Source of the DNA: PALSA-607 sp036510735
GTDB taxonomy: Bacteria; Actinomycetota; Actinomycetes; Acidothermales; Acidothermaceae
Reading direction: 5' to 3'
Length of the DNA stretch: 64,000 nucleotides
Assembly (NCBI GenBank): GCA_036510735.1
Contig: DATCDK010000064.1
Span: 1 to 64,000 of the forward strand
In this document: positions 16,722 to 25,008 of the stretch, piece by piece
Position numbering within the stretch: position 1 is the stretch's first letter
How the letters are laid out: each line of letters starts with the position of its first letter
Position numbers and translations under genes: made by a program
Notes under the pieces: model-generated
Databases searched by the model: none
Told to the model about the DNA's origin: nothing
The model's input: only the letters and a program-made list of their open reading frames with translations

Positions 16722-17207
16722 TCAGGAGGCCGAGACGTCGTCAGCAGCGCGTCGGATCTCGACGATGTCGATCTTGCCCATGCTGAGCATCGCCGTCATC
16801 GCGCGCTCTGCCCGCCGTGGATCGGGATCGCCGAAAAACTCCTCCATCCCCGTCGGGACGACTTGCCACGACAGGCCGAACTTGTCCTTGAGCCAGCCGC
16901 ACGGACCTTCGTCGCCGCCGTCGGTAAGCCGCTCCCAGAAGTAGTCGATCTCGCCCTGGTCTTCGCAGCTGATCTGGAACGAGACGGCCTCATCGAACTT
17001 GAACTGCGGGCCGCCGTTGATGCCGACGAATCGTGTGCCGTCCAGCTCGAACTCGACCGTCATTACCGTCCCGGCAGGGCGTGGGCCGGCTTCGGTATAG
17101 CGGTTGACTCTGATGACGCGCGAGTTCTTGAAGACGGAGGTGTAGAAGTGCGCGGCTTCCTCGGCGTCGGTGTCGAACCACAGGCTCGCGGTGATCTTGT
17201 CCGGCAT
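16722..17207 (-). CDS. PhnB-like VOC protein (3-demethylubiquinone methyltransferase-like fold)
   Basis: 161 aa. [37 protein letters not shown] and [15 protein letters not shown] are signatures of the PhnB/YjdN-like VOC subgroup. [21 protein letters not shown] is its usual C-terminal helix. These proteins lack methyltransferase motifs, so the old name is misleading. No operon partner is evident, although the upstream hydroxyacid dehydrogenase lies on the same strand. Confidence 0.9.
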   Translation of the reverse strand: MPDKITASLWFDTDAEEAAHFYTSVFKNSRVIRVNRYTEAGPRPAGTVMTVEFELDGTRFVGINGGPQFKFDEAVSFQISCEDQGEIDYFWERLTDGGDEGPCGWLKDKFGLSWQVVPTGMEEFFGDPDPRRAERAMTAMLSMGKIDIVEIRRAADDVSAS

Positions 17208-17316
17208 AGGGGTACGTCCTCTCGACTACGGCGGCACTCTCTCCCCATCCATGTTCCACCTACTCAGACGGTCCATGCATCGAGAACTCATCGCCGTCCG
17301 ACTAGAGGAACCAGTG

Positions 17317-17604
17317 CTACGCGGCGTGAGCGTCGGCGTGCGCCTGAGCGATCTCCTCAGCGGTGCATGCGCCACTGCCGGGATGAGTCGGATGGTGCTT
17401 GCCGCAGGTGATGTAGGGCGTGCCCTCGACGTGGTGCAGGCCGATCCGGTAGCAGCCCTTGGCGTGGCAGTTGATCTTGCGCCACACGACCACGAGGATC
17501 GCGAGTTCGCTCAGACAACTACCGAAGCCGCCCCAGAAGAGGTACCACCGGCTGTTGCCGTTGTAGACACCGATGAATGTCAGGAAGCCGTTCACGAGAT
17601 TCAT
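17317..17604 (-). CDS. Small membrane protein with Cys/His-rich tail
   Basis: 95 aa. One hydrophobic helix (YLFWGGFGSCLSELAILVVV) is followed by RKINCHAKGCYRIGLHHV and YITCGKHHPTHPG, a run of Cys and His that could bind a metal. I recall similar small proteins from actinobacterial genomes and their phages, but no function. It is not obviously part of an operon. Confidence 0.6.
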   Translation of the reverse strand: MNLVNGFLTFIGVYNGNSRWYLFWGGFGSCLSELAILVVVWRKINCHAKGCYRIGLHHVEGTPYITCGKHHPTHPGSGACTAEEIAQAHADAHAA

Positions 17605-17636
17605 GCCTCGAAGTTATCGCGCCGCAATCAAATTGC

Positions 17637-19079
17637 TCAGCTACCGAACAGCGATTTCCAGCTGCGTCCGCCGTCGTTCGTGACATAGAGCGCGCCAGTC
17701 GTGCCGTTCGACGTTGTGATTTCGGTGTTGAGGAGGGCGTGCGTGGCATCGAGTGCTTCGAGCTTGTCTGGCAGGCCGAGCACGTCGTTGCTGTCGATCG
17801 CTGACCAGTGTTGTCCAGCATCCGCGGTGACTCGCGTCGTAACGCCACCTGCGTTCGGGGACACGATCCACCAGGCGCGACTCGACGGTGTGGCGACGAG
17901 CGCGTAAGTCTTCGGGTAGCTGCCAGGAGGAACAAGCGGTATGGGGACGTCGACGGTGGTCGTCAGTCGCCAGGTCGAACCGCCGTCGGTGGTGATGTCG
18001 AATCCAACGGTGGTGTGCGCACCGTCGACGACCTCGCTCGCGAGCACGGCGTGATTCGAGTCGCTGAAGGATGGCAGGCCGAACAGGCACTCGATGGCGC
18101 TGTCGTCGGGCGGCGGACATGCCGCCGACGGTGCGCGCGGTGGTGTCAGAACGGTCCACGAGACCCCGCCGTCGGTGGTCTGGAAGAACCCCTCACCCTG
18201 CGCGACTTCGAAATCGGAGGGTGGGATCGCGGTGGCAGCGAACCCTCGCAACTGCGACGTGAAAACCATCGGCAGGAGGAACGGATTCGGCGGCGGGTTT
18301 CCGTTGTCGAACGACGGACCGGTATACAGCGTGCGCCACGATGCCCCGGCATCTGTAGTGACTCTGAGATACATGCGGGGTGCGACGGGCGTAACTGTCT
18401 CGGAGAATGCCAATGTCGGGCTCAGGAGTTGGATCCATTCGGCGTCTCCCGCGTGAAAGCTATGTCCCCCACCTGGCGCGGATGTCCAGCTCTTTCCCCC
18501 GTCCGCCGTGCGATAGATCGTCACCGCCAGATTCCAGCCGTTCCAGGTGGTGACCCAGCCGGTGGTCGGGCTGATGAACGAGGCCTGGTCGAACATCACG
18601 TACAGGTTGCCCTCGAACGGCTGTCGTGAGGCGGGCGGAGTGACGTCGCGCCAGTGACTGCGGTCTGTGCTCATCCACAACGTCGATGGCTGAGCACTTT
18701 GATCGCCTCCGCCGATCGGTGAGACTCCGACGAGGGCGACACCATGGTCGACATAGATCAGGCTCACCGACGGTGTCGATACGGCCGGGGGAACCGAAAA
18801 GTTCGAGGCAGCCGGATTCGGCCACGAAGCGACGGGCGAACTCGCTGCCAACGACGAAGGGACGGACGGCGCGGGTGCCACGCTTGAGAGCGAGAGCGGG
18901 CTGGACGACGGTGGTGGGCTCGGCAGTGCGGGACTGGAGAGTGCCGGCGCCGAACCGGAGGCCGAGCCATCGTGCACCCCGCTGCCGCAGCCGACCAACG
19001 CGGCAACCACGGCGACCGTGCCGACCGCGCGGCCCGACGAACTAGCGCTTCGCCAAGTGGGCACCGCACGCAGGCGCAC
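17637..19079 (-). CDS. Secreted lipoprotein with BNR/Asp-box (YCF48-like) beta-propeller
   Basis: 480 aa from GTG 19079, with GGGAGG nine to ten bases upstream. Signal peptide ending in lipobox ALVGC, then a Pro/Ser/Ala linker to about residue 95. The rest has repeated Asp-box-like blades: TADGGKSWTS, TTDAGASWRT, TTDGGVSWTV, TTDGGSTWRL, TADAGQHWSA, TNDGGRSWKS. Six blades fit a sialidase or photosystem-assembly-type propeller, but sialidase catalytic residues are not evident. It is probably a cell-surface binding or monitoring protein. Confidence 0.8.
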   Translation of the reverse strand: MRLRAVPTWRSASSSGRAVGTVAVVAALVGCGSGVHDGSASGSAPALSSPALPSPPPSSSPLSLSSVAPAPSVPSSLAASSPVASWPNPAASNFSVPPAVSTPSVSLIYVDHGVALVGVSPIGGGDQSAQPSTLWMSTDRSHWRDVTPPASRQPFEGNLYVMFDQASFISPTTGWVTTWNGWNLAVTIYRTADGGKSWTSAPGGGHSFHAGDAEWIQLLSPTLAFSETVTPVAPRMYLRVTTDAGASWRTLYTGPSFDNGNPPPNPFLLPMVFTSQLRGFAATAIPPSDFEVAQGEGFFQTTDGGVSWTVLTPPRAPSAACPPPDDSAIECLFGLPSFSDSNHAVLASEVVDGAHTTVGFDITTDGGSTWRLTTTVDVPIPLVPPGSYPKTYALVATPSSRAWWIVSPNAGGVTTRVTADAGQHWSAIDSNDVLGLPDKLEALDATHALLNTEITTSNGTTGALYVTNDGGRSWKSLFGS

Positions 19080-19154
19080 TGTCAGCCGCCTCCCGCCGTC
19101 CAGCCCGATCGTTGTACCAAGGACGCAGCGGCAGGCATGTCGGTTGTCTCTACC

Positions 19155-20225
19155 TCACCTCGCGCGGCGGCGAATCCACCAGAAGCAGAAGCCGGCGATG
19201 GCGAGAGCGGCGGCGAGGTAGACCAAGGTCTCGCCCCATTGCAGCGTCCAGTAACGGTTCGCGGGCTGGTAGGTCAGCACTTCGTGGTACGTAGCGCCGA
19301 GTTTCGTCACGCAATCGTGCAGTGCATCCTGCACGCCGCCGCCCGCGACCCGTACGCGAGTACCTGATCCTGGCGGCGGCCCGCCACCGTTACCCGGGAA
19401 GGGCAGAGTTGGGCAGGTGGCCTTCACGGTCGCGGAGGTGAGCCCGTGGCCCGCGTTGTCGACGATGTGCGTCGAGTAGATCCACGCATTCGGGAGGTTC
19501 GGTGGGTTGGGCATCAACGTCGCCGGACCACCATTTGTGGTCCCGAAGCCCATGTTGTTGGGATCGAGGGCAAGCGTTTTGTGGCGCGGCGAGAAGATGT
19601 TCGGACGCACCACGTAGGTGGCTGTCAGTCGGACAGCTAAGAAGCCGACAATTGTCGCCGCCATCGCGGGCAGCGTTCGCCGAATCAGTAGGCCGGCGAC
19701 CACGCCGAGCGCAAACCCGAAGGCCGCATATCCAAGTGGCGTGATGTTGCGCTCGCCGAACAACCCCGACCCGAACCGGTTCTGGTGCGCGCGGTCGATT
19801 GGTGACGACCACCAGGTGACCAGCAGGCTCAACAATCCGGTCACCAGGATGCTGGCCAGTCCCACCACGGCGAGCTTGCATGCAAGCCATCGGGTGCGCG
19901 TGACGCTTTGTGTCCACGCGAGACGATGCGTACCGTTCTCGAACTCCCGAGCGATGAGTGGCGCGCCCCAGAACACTCCGATCAAGGCCGGGACGACGAC
20001 CAGTGCGGTACCGATGAGCTCAAGTAGTTGGTCGAGCTTGCTGAGGTTGATGCTGACGCCTGGACAGCCGGGGTTGTTGACGCACGCGGCGTTGGCCTTG
20101 GCGAAGACGGTGTAAAGGTGATCGATGTTCCCCCGGGTGATGGCGAACAGAATCAACACCGCCGCGAGGAGGCCGACTGCAACCACAGCCTGGGCTTGGA
20201 ACTGGCGCCAACTGAGCCGGATCAT
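19155..20225 (-). CDS. ABC transporter permease (YtrC/D-type)
   Basis: 356 aa from ATG 20225 (MIRLSWRQFQAQAVV), overlapping the ATPase stop by 4 bases. First helix VVAVGLLAAVLILFAI, then helices at IGTALVVVPALIGVFWGAPLI, LAVVGLASILVTGLLSLLV, YAAFGFALGVVAGLLI and MAATIVGFLAVRLTA. A large extracytoplasmic loop with a Gly/Pro-rich stretch precedes the last helix. EFENGTHRLAWTQSVTRTRW is the cytoplasmic coupling segment seen in these permeases. It is the third gene of the GntR-ATPase-permease operon. Confidence 0.85.
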   Translation of the reverse strand: MIRLSWRQFQAQAVVAVGLLAAVLILFAITRGNIDHLYTVFAKANAACVNNPGCPGVSINLSKLDQLLELIGTALVVVPALIGVFWGAPLIAREFENGTHRLAWTQSVTRTRWLACKLAVVGLASILVTGLLSLLVTWWSSPIDRAHQNRFGSGLFGERNITPLGYAAFGFALGVVAGLLIRRTLPAMAATIVGFLAVRLTATYVVRPNIFSPRHKTLALDPNNMGFGTTNGGPATLMPNPPNLPNAWIYSTHIVDNAGHGLTSATVKATCPTLPFPGNGGGPPPGSGTRVRVAGGGVQDALHDCVTKLGATYHEVLTYQPANRYWTLQWGETLVYLAAALAIAGFCFWWIRRRAR

Positions 20226-21118
20226 TTGACGCTCCCAATGTGCGACTTGCGGACGCGCTCGGACTCGCCGGCGCGGCGCATGTACGCCAACACGAGGTCT
20301 TCGAGACCGACGGACTCGACGGTCCAGGCCGGGTCGAGAATCGGACCGCTGGTTCGCACGAGCAATGTGGTTTGGCGATCGGTGTGACTGGCCTCGATGA
20401 CTTCTTGGTCGGAAGGGAGCTGAGTCTCGTCGCGCCGCGGACCGGACAGCCGGTGGTGACACGCGAGCAACTCTTCGACATCACCGGCGACTTGCACCCG
20501 CGACCCGGCAAGCACGATCACGTAGTCGCACACGCGCTGGACGTCGGCAACCAGGTGCGATGAAAGCACAACACTGACCTCATGTTCCGCAACGCTCTCC
20601 ATCAGATGCTGCAGAAACTCGTGCCGAGCGAGGGGATCGAGGCTCGCCACCGGTTCGTCGAGTACCAGCAACTCGGGTCGTTTTGCGAGCGCGAGGGTGA
20701 GTGCCAACTGTGCGCGCTGGCCCCCCGACAGCTTTCCCGCGCGCTGCTTGCGGTCGAGGCCAAGCTGGTCGATGCGGCGTTGCGCCGCGGCTGCGTCGAA
20801 GCGCGGATTCAGCCAGCCGCCCAACTGCAGGTGCTCGCCGACCGAAAGCGCGGCGTAGACCGGAGTGTCCTGGGCGACGAAACCGACGCGCCCGAGTTGC
20901 TCCGGGCCCTCGGCTGGCCTGCCGCCCAGAACGGCGATGTGCCCGGCGCTGGGCTGCAGCAAGCCGACCGCGAGCTGGAGCAGCGTCGTCTTGCCGGCTC
21001 CGTTTGGCCCGACGAGGCCGACGACACGTCCGGCGGGTACCTGCAGCGTGCAATCTCGCAATGCCCAGCGTTGGCGATAGCGCTTGCCGAGACCGTTGGC
21101 ATCGAGGACGGCGGTCAC
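20222..21118 (-). CDS. ABC transporter ATP-binding protein (YtrB-type)
   Basis: 298 aa. Walker A GPNGAGKTT, signature LSGGQRAQLALTLALA, Walker B LLVLDEPVASLDPLAR, switch His in SSHLVADVQRV. It overlaps the GntR gene upstream and the permease downstream (4 bases each). In ytr-type operons the exporter responds to cell-wall antibiotics or envelope stress; that role here is by analogy. Confidence 0.9.
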   Translation of the reverse strand: MTAVLDANGLGKRYRQRWALRDCTLQVPAGRVVGLVGPNGAGKTTLLQLAVGLLQPSAGHIAVLGGRPAEGPEQLGRVGFVAQDTPVYAALSVGEHLQLGGWLNPRFDAAAAQRRIDQLGLDRKQRAGKLSGGQRAQLALTLALAKRPELLVLDEPVASLDPLARHEFLQHLMESVAEHEVSVVLSSHLVADVQRVCDYVIVLAGSRVQVAGDVEELLACHHRLSGPRRDETQLPSDQEVIEASHTDRQTTLLVRTSGPILDPAWTVESVGLEDLVLAYMRRAGESERVRKSHIGSVK

Positions 21119-21507
21119 GCCACACCTTGCGCGTCTAGGTTCCGAAAGGTGTCCTGAAACAGGGCCTCGATGCTCTCATCGTCGAGCCCGGCCCGACGCG
21201 CCTTTCCCATCCAGTGCTCGAGTTCCGTACGCAAAGGTCCGTGCGCGGCACGCGAGGAGTCGCTCAGTGTCGAGGTGACGAAGGTGCCGACGCCGGCGCG
21301 GGCTGCGACAAGCCCGCTGTGCTCGAGCTCGCGGTAGGCCTTGAGGACCGTGTTGGGGTTGATCGCCAGTTGTGCGACGACGTCTTTGACGGTCGGCAGC
21401 TGGTCGCCCGCGGTGAGCAAGCCCAACACCAACGCACGTCGAACTTGCTGCACCAGTTGCTGGTAGGGGGACACCCCCGACGATGCGTTGAGATGGAACT
21501 CGATCAC
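21115..21507 (-). CDS. GntR family regulator, YtrA subfamily
   Basis: 130 aa from GTG 21507 with AGGAG upstream. The winged HTH reads DVVAQLAINPNTVLKAYRELEHSGLVAARAGVGTFV (about residues 43-78). The effector domain is the very short YtrA type of about 50 residues. It is first in the operon with an ABC ATPase and permease, and its operator half-sites lie just upstream. Confidence 0.92.
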   Translation of the reverse strand: MIEFHLNASSGVSPYQQLVQQVRRALVLGLLTAGDQLPTVKDVVAQLAINPNTVLKAYRELEHSGLVAARAGVGTFVTSTLSDSSRAAHGPLRTELEHWMGKARRAGLDDESIEALFQDTFRNLDAQGVA

Positions 21508-21520
21508 GGCGGCTCCTGAT

Positions 21521-21546
21521 TAACTAGGTAACTAGCACAATAGTTA
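21521..21546 (-). promoter_or_regulatory. YtrA/GntR operator half-sites
   Basis: TAACTA at 21521-21526 and 21529-21534, and its complement TAGTTA at 21541-21546, lie directly upstream of the GntR start. The inverted arrangement fits autoregulation by the YtrA-like protein. The AT-rich run also resembles a minus-10 region for the minus-strand operon. Confidence 0.5.
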
Positions 21547-21550
21547 AGTG

Positions 21551-21866
21551 TGCGTCGCCGCAAGTCAAGGGGTAGCCGTCAACGACGCGCGCCACCCGGC
21601 GTCCGATTGCGGCCTTGTTTGCCCGCCGACTGAAGGAATTCGTGGTCCTTTTGCCGACACAGCGATATTCCTGCACTGGACGGCGATCGGCAGGTTAGTC
21701 GGGACGGCGGGAAGCTGAGGCTGTCGAGCTGCGAGCCCCGTCGCGCTAGGCGAACCGTCACTTCAGTAGGTGCGCCCACCTATTGAGGGACCCCGACACC
21801 GCCCTTACGTGATCAAACCGCGCCAGCGTCGGCTAGTAGAGCGGCTCCGTTAGTCGATCGACTCGC
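21551..21866. other. Intergenic region without a recognised gene
   Basis: About 315 bases between the divergent GntR operon and the PilZ stop. I find no reading frame with a familiar product. The only structure seen is a short hairpin, TAGGTG with CACCTA across four bases (21767-21782). Confidence 0.5.
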
Positions 21867-22565
21867 TCAGTACTCCTCGGTGATCTTCTGCCGTTTTACT
21901 GTCGCGTAGACGAGGCGGTCGATCGGCGCAAGGTCGAGTTCGGTGGGGTCGAAGCGCATGCCCAGCTCGCCGGTCTGCGTGTCGATGCGCACGACTTCGG
22001 CCTCCAGCGCGAAGTTCTTGTTGCCTGGAAGTTCGATGAGTACTTCCGCAGCTGTGCCGACCGATCGCACGAGGTCGGGCTGGTTGAGGTCGATGCGGCA
22101 ACCGTCGTGGGAGAGATCCGTCGCGACGCCCTGAGCCGTCGTCCCGTCTGAGTACGTCAGCGTCGCAGGATGCCGAGTCGCCGCGCGCACTGCACTGCGC
22201 CGGCGTTCGCGGGCGAGTGGCAGGACGCCGGTCATGATCAGGGTGGTGTCGTCCTGATCCGAGGCACGCCTGGCAACCACCTCGAGCACGATGAGCTCCG
22301 CGTCGGCGGCCTCTCGACCGGCCACCCACACCCGCTGGCCCGAGCACATCGCCGCGGCCTCGCGGCTGGTGCGGACGCCGATGGTGACGATGAGGCCGGC
22401 CGCACCGGTGAGCCAATGCGTAATGACGCCGCGCTGCAGGCCGCTCTCGAGGTCGACGGGGAGCAACGTGACCTCGCCACCGGCCATCATCCAGAGCGTG
22501 TGCGGGGGAGCTGGCTGTGGCTGCTCTGGCTGCTCTGGCTCTGGCTGTTCTGGTTGCGCCGTCAT
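21867..22565 (-). CDS. PilZ domain protein (c-di-GMP receptor)
   Basis: 232 aa. The N-terminal 25 residues are a Glu/Pro/Gln repeat. A YcgR-like N-domain follows, then PilZ from about residue 118. The c-di-GMP motif is seen as RRRSAVRAATRHPATL (Arg-rich) followed by DLSHDGCRIDL (the DxSxxG motif). This makes it a cytoplasmic cyclic-di-GMP binding protein, and a GGDEF-EAL enzyme is coded at 39819-42044. The ribosome site GGGAG precedes ATG 22565. Confidence 0.88.
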   Translation of the reverse strand: MTAQPEQPEPEQPEQPQPAPPHTLWMMAGGEVTLLPVDLESGLQRGVITHWLTGAAGLIVTIGVRTSREAAAMCSGQRVWVAGREAADAELIVLEVVARRASDQDDTTLIMTGVLPLARERRRSAVRAATRHPATLTYSDGTTAQGVATDLSHDGCRIDLNQPDLVRSVGTAAEVLIELPGNKNFALEAEVVRIDTQTGELGMRFDPTELDLAPIDRLVYATVKRQKITEEY

Positions 22566-22699
22566 CGTCGGCTCCCGGTCTGTACGTGAGCGAATGCCAG
22601 GAAAAATCAGGCGATTCGCCCTATTTAGTACCTACCAATCATGTGTAGCCGGAAATTCCGCTTATGTATAGGTGCCGAACAGACACCGATGGCCACCGT

Positions 22700-23479
22700 T
22701 CAGGCGGAGGCGTCGAGGTTCATCAGCCGGAACTGCGCGCCCGTGGGGTCGGTCGCCACGGCGAGCCGACCGTAGGGCGTGTCCTCGGCGGCCCTCACTA
22801 TCGCCCCGCCCAACGCGAGCGTCGTCGCGACCGCGGCGTCGGTGTCGGCGACCCCGAAGTAGACGCCCCAGTGGGCGGGAACGCCGTCGGGCGGGAAGAC
22901 CGAGGCGTCGATGATCCCGGCCAGCTGGGTGTCACCGTGCTGCAGCACCGTGTACCGGAACTCAGGTGTGTCGCTCAGTGCCTGCGTGTCCCAGTGGAAA
23001 ACGTCGCGGTAGAAGGCGACGGCGGCGCTGTAGTCGCGCGTGTGCAACTCGAACCAGCTCGGCGTGCCGGGCTCGCCGAGGACGCCGAAGCCCTTGTGCC
23101 GGCCGGGCTTCCAGACGCCGACGACGGCGCCGCCGGGATCGATGACGGCGGCCATCGTGCCCAGCTCGCCGACGTGCATCGGCTCGATCATGACCCGCCC
23201 GCCGTGTGCGAGTGCCATTTCCAGGGTCTTCGCGGCGTCGTCGGTGGCCAGGTGCACTGACCAGGTGTCGGGCATCGGATTGCCGGAGTCGCGAGCCATG
23301 CAGCCGGCCACCAGCACGCCGTCCTTGCGGAAGTTGAAGTAGCCGCCGAACTCCGCGTTGGCTTCGTCTGCGGTCCAGCCGAAGAGCTCGATGTAAAACG
23401 CCCGGCTGCGCTGCGTGTCGGACGTCATCAGGTCGACCCAGCAGGGCGCTCCGAGCGGGGCGTCTTCGCGTGCAGGCAT
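22700..23479 (-). CDS. Two-module VOC family protein
   Basis: 259 aa made of two VOC modules: CWVDLMTSDTQRSRAFYIEL to about residue 127, and SWFELHTRDYSAAVAFYRDV to the end (DPTGAQFRLMNL). WKPGRHKGFGVLGEPGTPSW is the linker typical of the two-domain hydrolase/aromatic-compound VOC group common in actinobacteria. The function is unspecified small-molecule binding or detoxification. The gene stands alone. Confidence 0.9.
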   Translation of the reverse strand: MPAREDAPLGAPCWVDLMTSDTQRSRAFYIELFGWTADEANAEFGGYFNFRKDGVLVAGCMARDSGNPMPDTWSVHLATDDAAKTLEMALAHGGRVMIEPMHVGELGTMAAVIDPGGAVVGVWKPGRHKGFGVLGEPGTPSWFELHTRDYSAAVAFYRDVFHWDTQALSDTPEFRYTVLQHGDTQLAGIIDASVFPPDGVPAHWGVYFGVADTDAAVATTLALGGAIVRAAEDTPYGRLAVATDPTGAQFRLMNLDASA

Positions 23480-23623
23480 GTGGCTCTCCCTAGGTTCGCA
23501 GTGGCGAGGTCAAGGCTTTCACTGAATGGACGTCGGGTGGCTAGCGAATTCATCGGTACTGCACCGCGTATCGCGCCCTGTCGGAGATGGGGTCGAGACA
23601 TTGTCGGGCGTCGTGCCTACCAT

Positions 23624-23690
23624 GTGCCCATGAGCACCATCACCGGGATACGCCCATGGGCACAATCACCGGTGATGTGCCCATGGGCAC
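23624..23690 (+). repeat. Tandem palindromic repeats over the sigma-factor start
   Basis: Three copies of a 14-base near-palindrome (best GTGCCCATGGGCAC) lie at 23624-23637, 23650-23663 and 23677-23690. Between the second and third is another perfect palindrome, ATCACCGGTGAT. Each copy contains an ATG followed by GGCAC or AGCAC. The second and third are in frame with the sigma factor; the first is one base out. Confidence 0.8.
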
Positions 23691-24666
23691 AATGACCGCC
23701 ATGCCGCAGGAGCTCGAAGATCGGTTCGAGCAGCACCGAGTCGAATTGCGCGGGTTCTGCTATCGCATGCTCGCGTCCCCGTTCGACGCCGAAGATGCGG
23801 TGCAGGAGACCTTCATTCGAGCGTGGCGGGGCTACGAAAGCTTCGAGGGCCGGGCATCGCTGCGGTCGTGGCTTTACAAGATCGCGACCAACGTCTGCCT
23901 CGACATGCGCCGAAGCGGCGAGCGACGTGCGCGGCCGATGGATTTCGGGCCGTCCCAAGAACCGGTCGCCACGAATCTGAACATGCTGGCGGAGACGACG
24001 TGGCTTGAGCCGGCACCCGACGAGTTGATCGTTGCCGCAGACGGCGACCCGGCGGACGTCGCCGTCGCGCGCGACAGCGTCCGGCTCGCGTTCGTCGCTG
24101 CGCTGCAACACCTCCCACCCCGCCAGCGCGCGGTGCTGATCCTGTGCGAGGTGCTGCAGTGGAAGGCGACCGAGGTCGCCGAGCTTCTCGAGACCACGAC
24201 GGCGTCGGTCAACAGCGCCTTGCAACGTGCCCGCGCCACGCTCGAAACGGCGAAGCCGTCGGCGGCCGAACCGGCGTCGGAGTTGAAGGCGGCAGATCGC
24301 GAACTGCTCGCCCGTTACGTCAAGGCGTTCGAGGCCTATGACATCGAGGCGCTGACCGCCTTGATTCACGACGACGCCATTCAATCGATGCCGCCTTACG
24401 ACATGTGGCTGTCCGGTCGCGACGACATCTTCGAATGGTGGTTCGGACCTGGCATCGGCTGTCAGGGCTCGCGGGTGATCCCGACGATGACCGCAAACGG
24501 GTCGGCTGCGTTCGGCCAATACAAGCCGAGCGCGGACGGCGGCTATGAGCCGTGGGCGCTCCAGGTTGTCGAACTGCGCGACGGCAAGATCGGCGAGCTG
24601 ACCTTCTTCCTGGCGACGGAGACACTCTTTCCGTTGTTCGGCCTGCCGCTGGAGTTCGAGGGCTGA
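23656..24666 (+). CDS. ECF sigma factor with C-terminal SnoaL-like domain (SigG/SigJ type)
   Basis: About 336 aa. Region 2 reads FCYRMLASPFDAEDAVQETFIRAWRGYESFEG with LRSWLYKIATNVCLD; region 4 reads LQHLPPRQRAVLILCEVLQWKATEVAELLETTTASVNSALQRAR. A nuclear-transport-factor-2-like tail follows (ELLARYVKAFEAYDIEALTALIHDDA), as in ECF41/SigJ-like groups where it tunes activity in place of an anti-sigma factor. The start is uncertain: ATGs at 23656, 23683 and 23701 are in frame and none has a good ribosome site. No anti-sigma gene adjoins. Confidence 0.85.
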   Translation: MGTITGDVPMGTMTAMPQELEDRFEQHRVELRGFCYRMLASPFDAEDAVQETFIRAWRGYESFEGRASLRSWLYKIATNVCLDMRRSGERRARPMDFGPSQEPVATNLNMLAETTWLEPAPDELIVAADGDPADVAVARDSVRLAFVAALQHLPPRQRAVLILCEVLQWKATEVAELLETTTASVNSALQRARATLETAKPSAAEPASELKAADRELLARYVKAFEAYDIEALTALIHDDAIQSMPPYDMWLSGRDDIFEWWFGPGIGCQGSRVIPTMTANGSAAFGQYKPSADGGYEPWALQVVELRDGKIGELTFFLATETLFPLFGLPLEFEG

Positions 24667-24669
24667 TTG

Positions 24670-24879
24670 TCAGCTGCGCAGCACGTCGCCCAGCCCTAAC
24701 AGCGCGATCAGCTCGAGGAGCTCGGCGCGAGCGTTGCGCAGTCGAAGCGTGTACCCGTGCCGTCGACCGGCAAGCTCGAATCGCGCGAGTGTCTCGACCG
24801 TGGCCACGTCGGCGGGCAGGCCAGCGACGTCCCAGTCGACGACCACGCGGTTGGTCGGGCGCGGCGCAGACGTAACCAT
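24670..24879 (-). CDS. Small STAS-domain-like protein
   Basis: 69 aa. VVVDWDVAGLPADVATVETLARFELAGRRHG and LRNARAELLELIALLGLGDVL match the second half of a STAS (anti-sigma-antagonist-like) domain. The usual N-terminal strand pair is short or lies upstream of the chosen ATG; the frame is open only to about 24909 and has no standard start there. It is convergent with the sigma factor. A regulatory link is possible but unproven. Confidence 0.6.
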   Translation of the reverse strand: MVTSAPRPTNRVVVDWDVAGLPADVATVETLARFELAGRRHGYTLRLRNARAELLELIALLGLGDVLRS

Positions 24880-25008
24880 CTGGATACAGACGATGGTGAC
24901 GGCCGGAATTCATCGCTGCGACGCCGCCCGTTGGGCCTTGGAGGTCGTATTCTCCGCGATGAGAACGTCAGGATCTGCAGGTTCGCGTGCCAGCATCGGA
25001 GGCCCAGC

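Noticed and set aside
21767..21782. Short hairpin TAGGTG/CACCTA in the PilZ-GntR gap
   Set aside because: Six base pairs with no T-run and no position relative to a gene end that would make it functional; likely chance.
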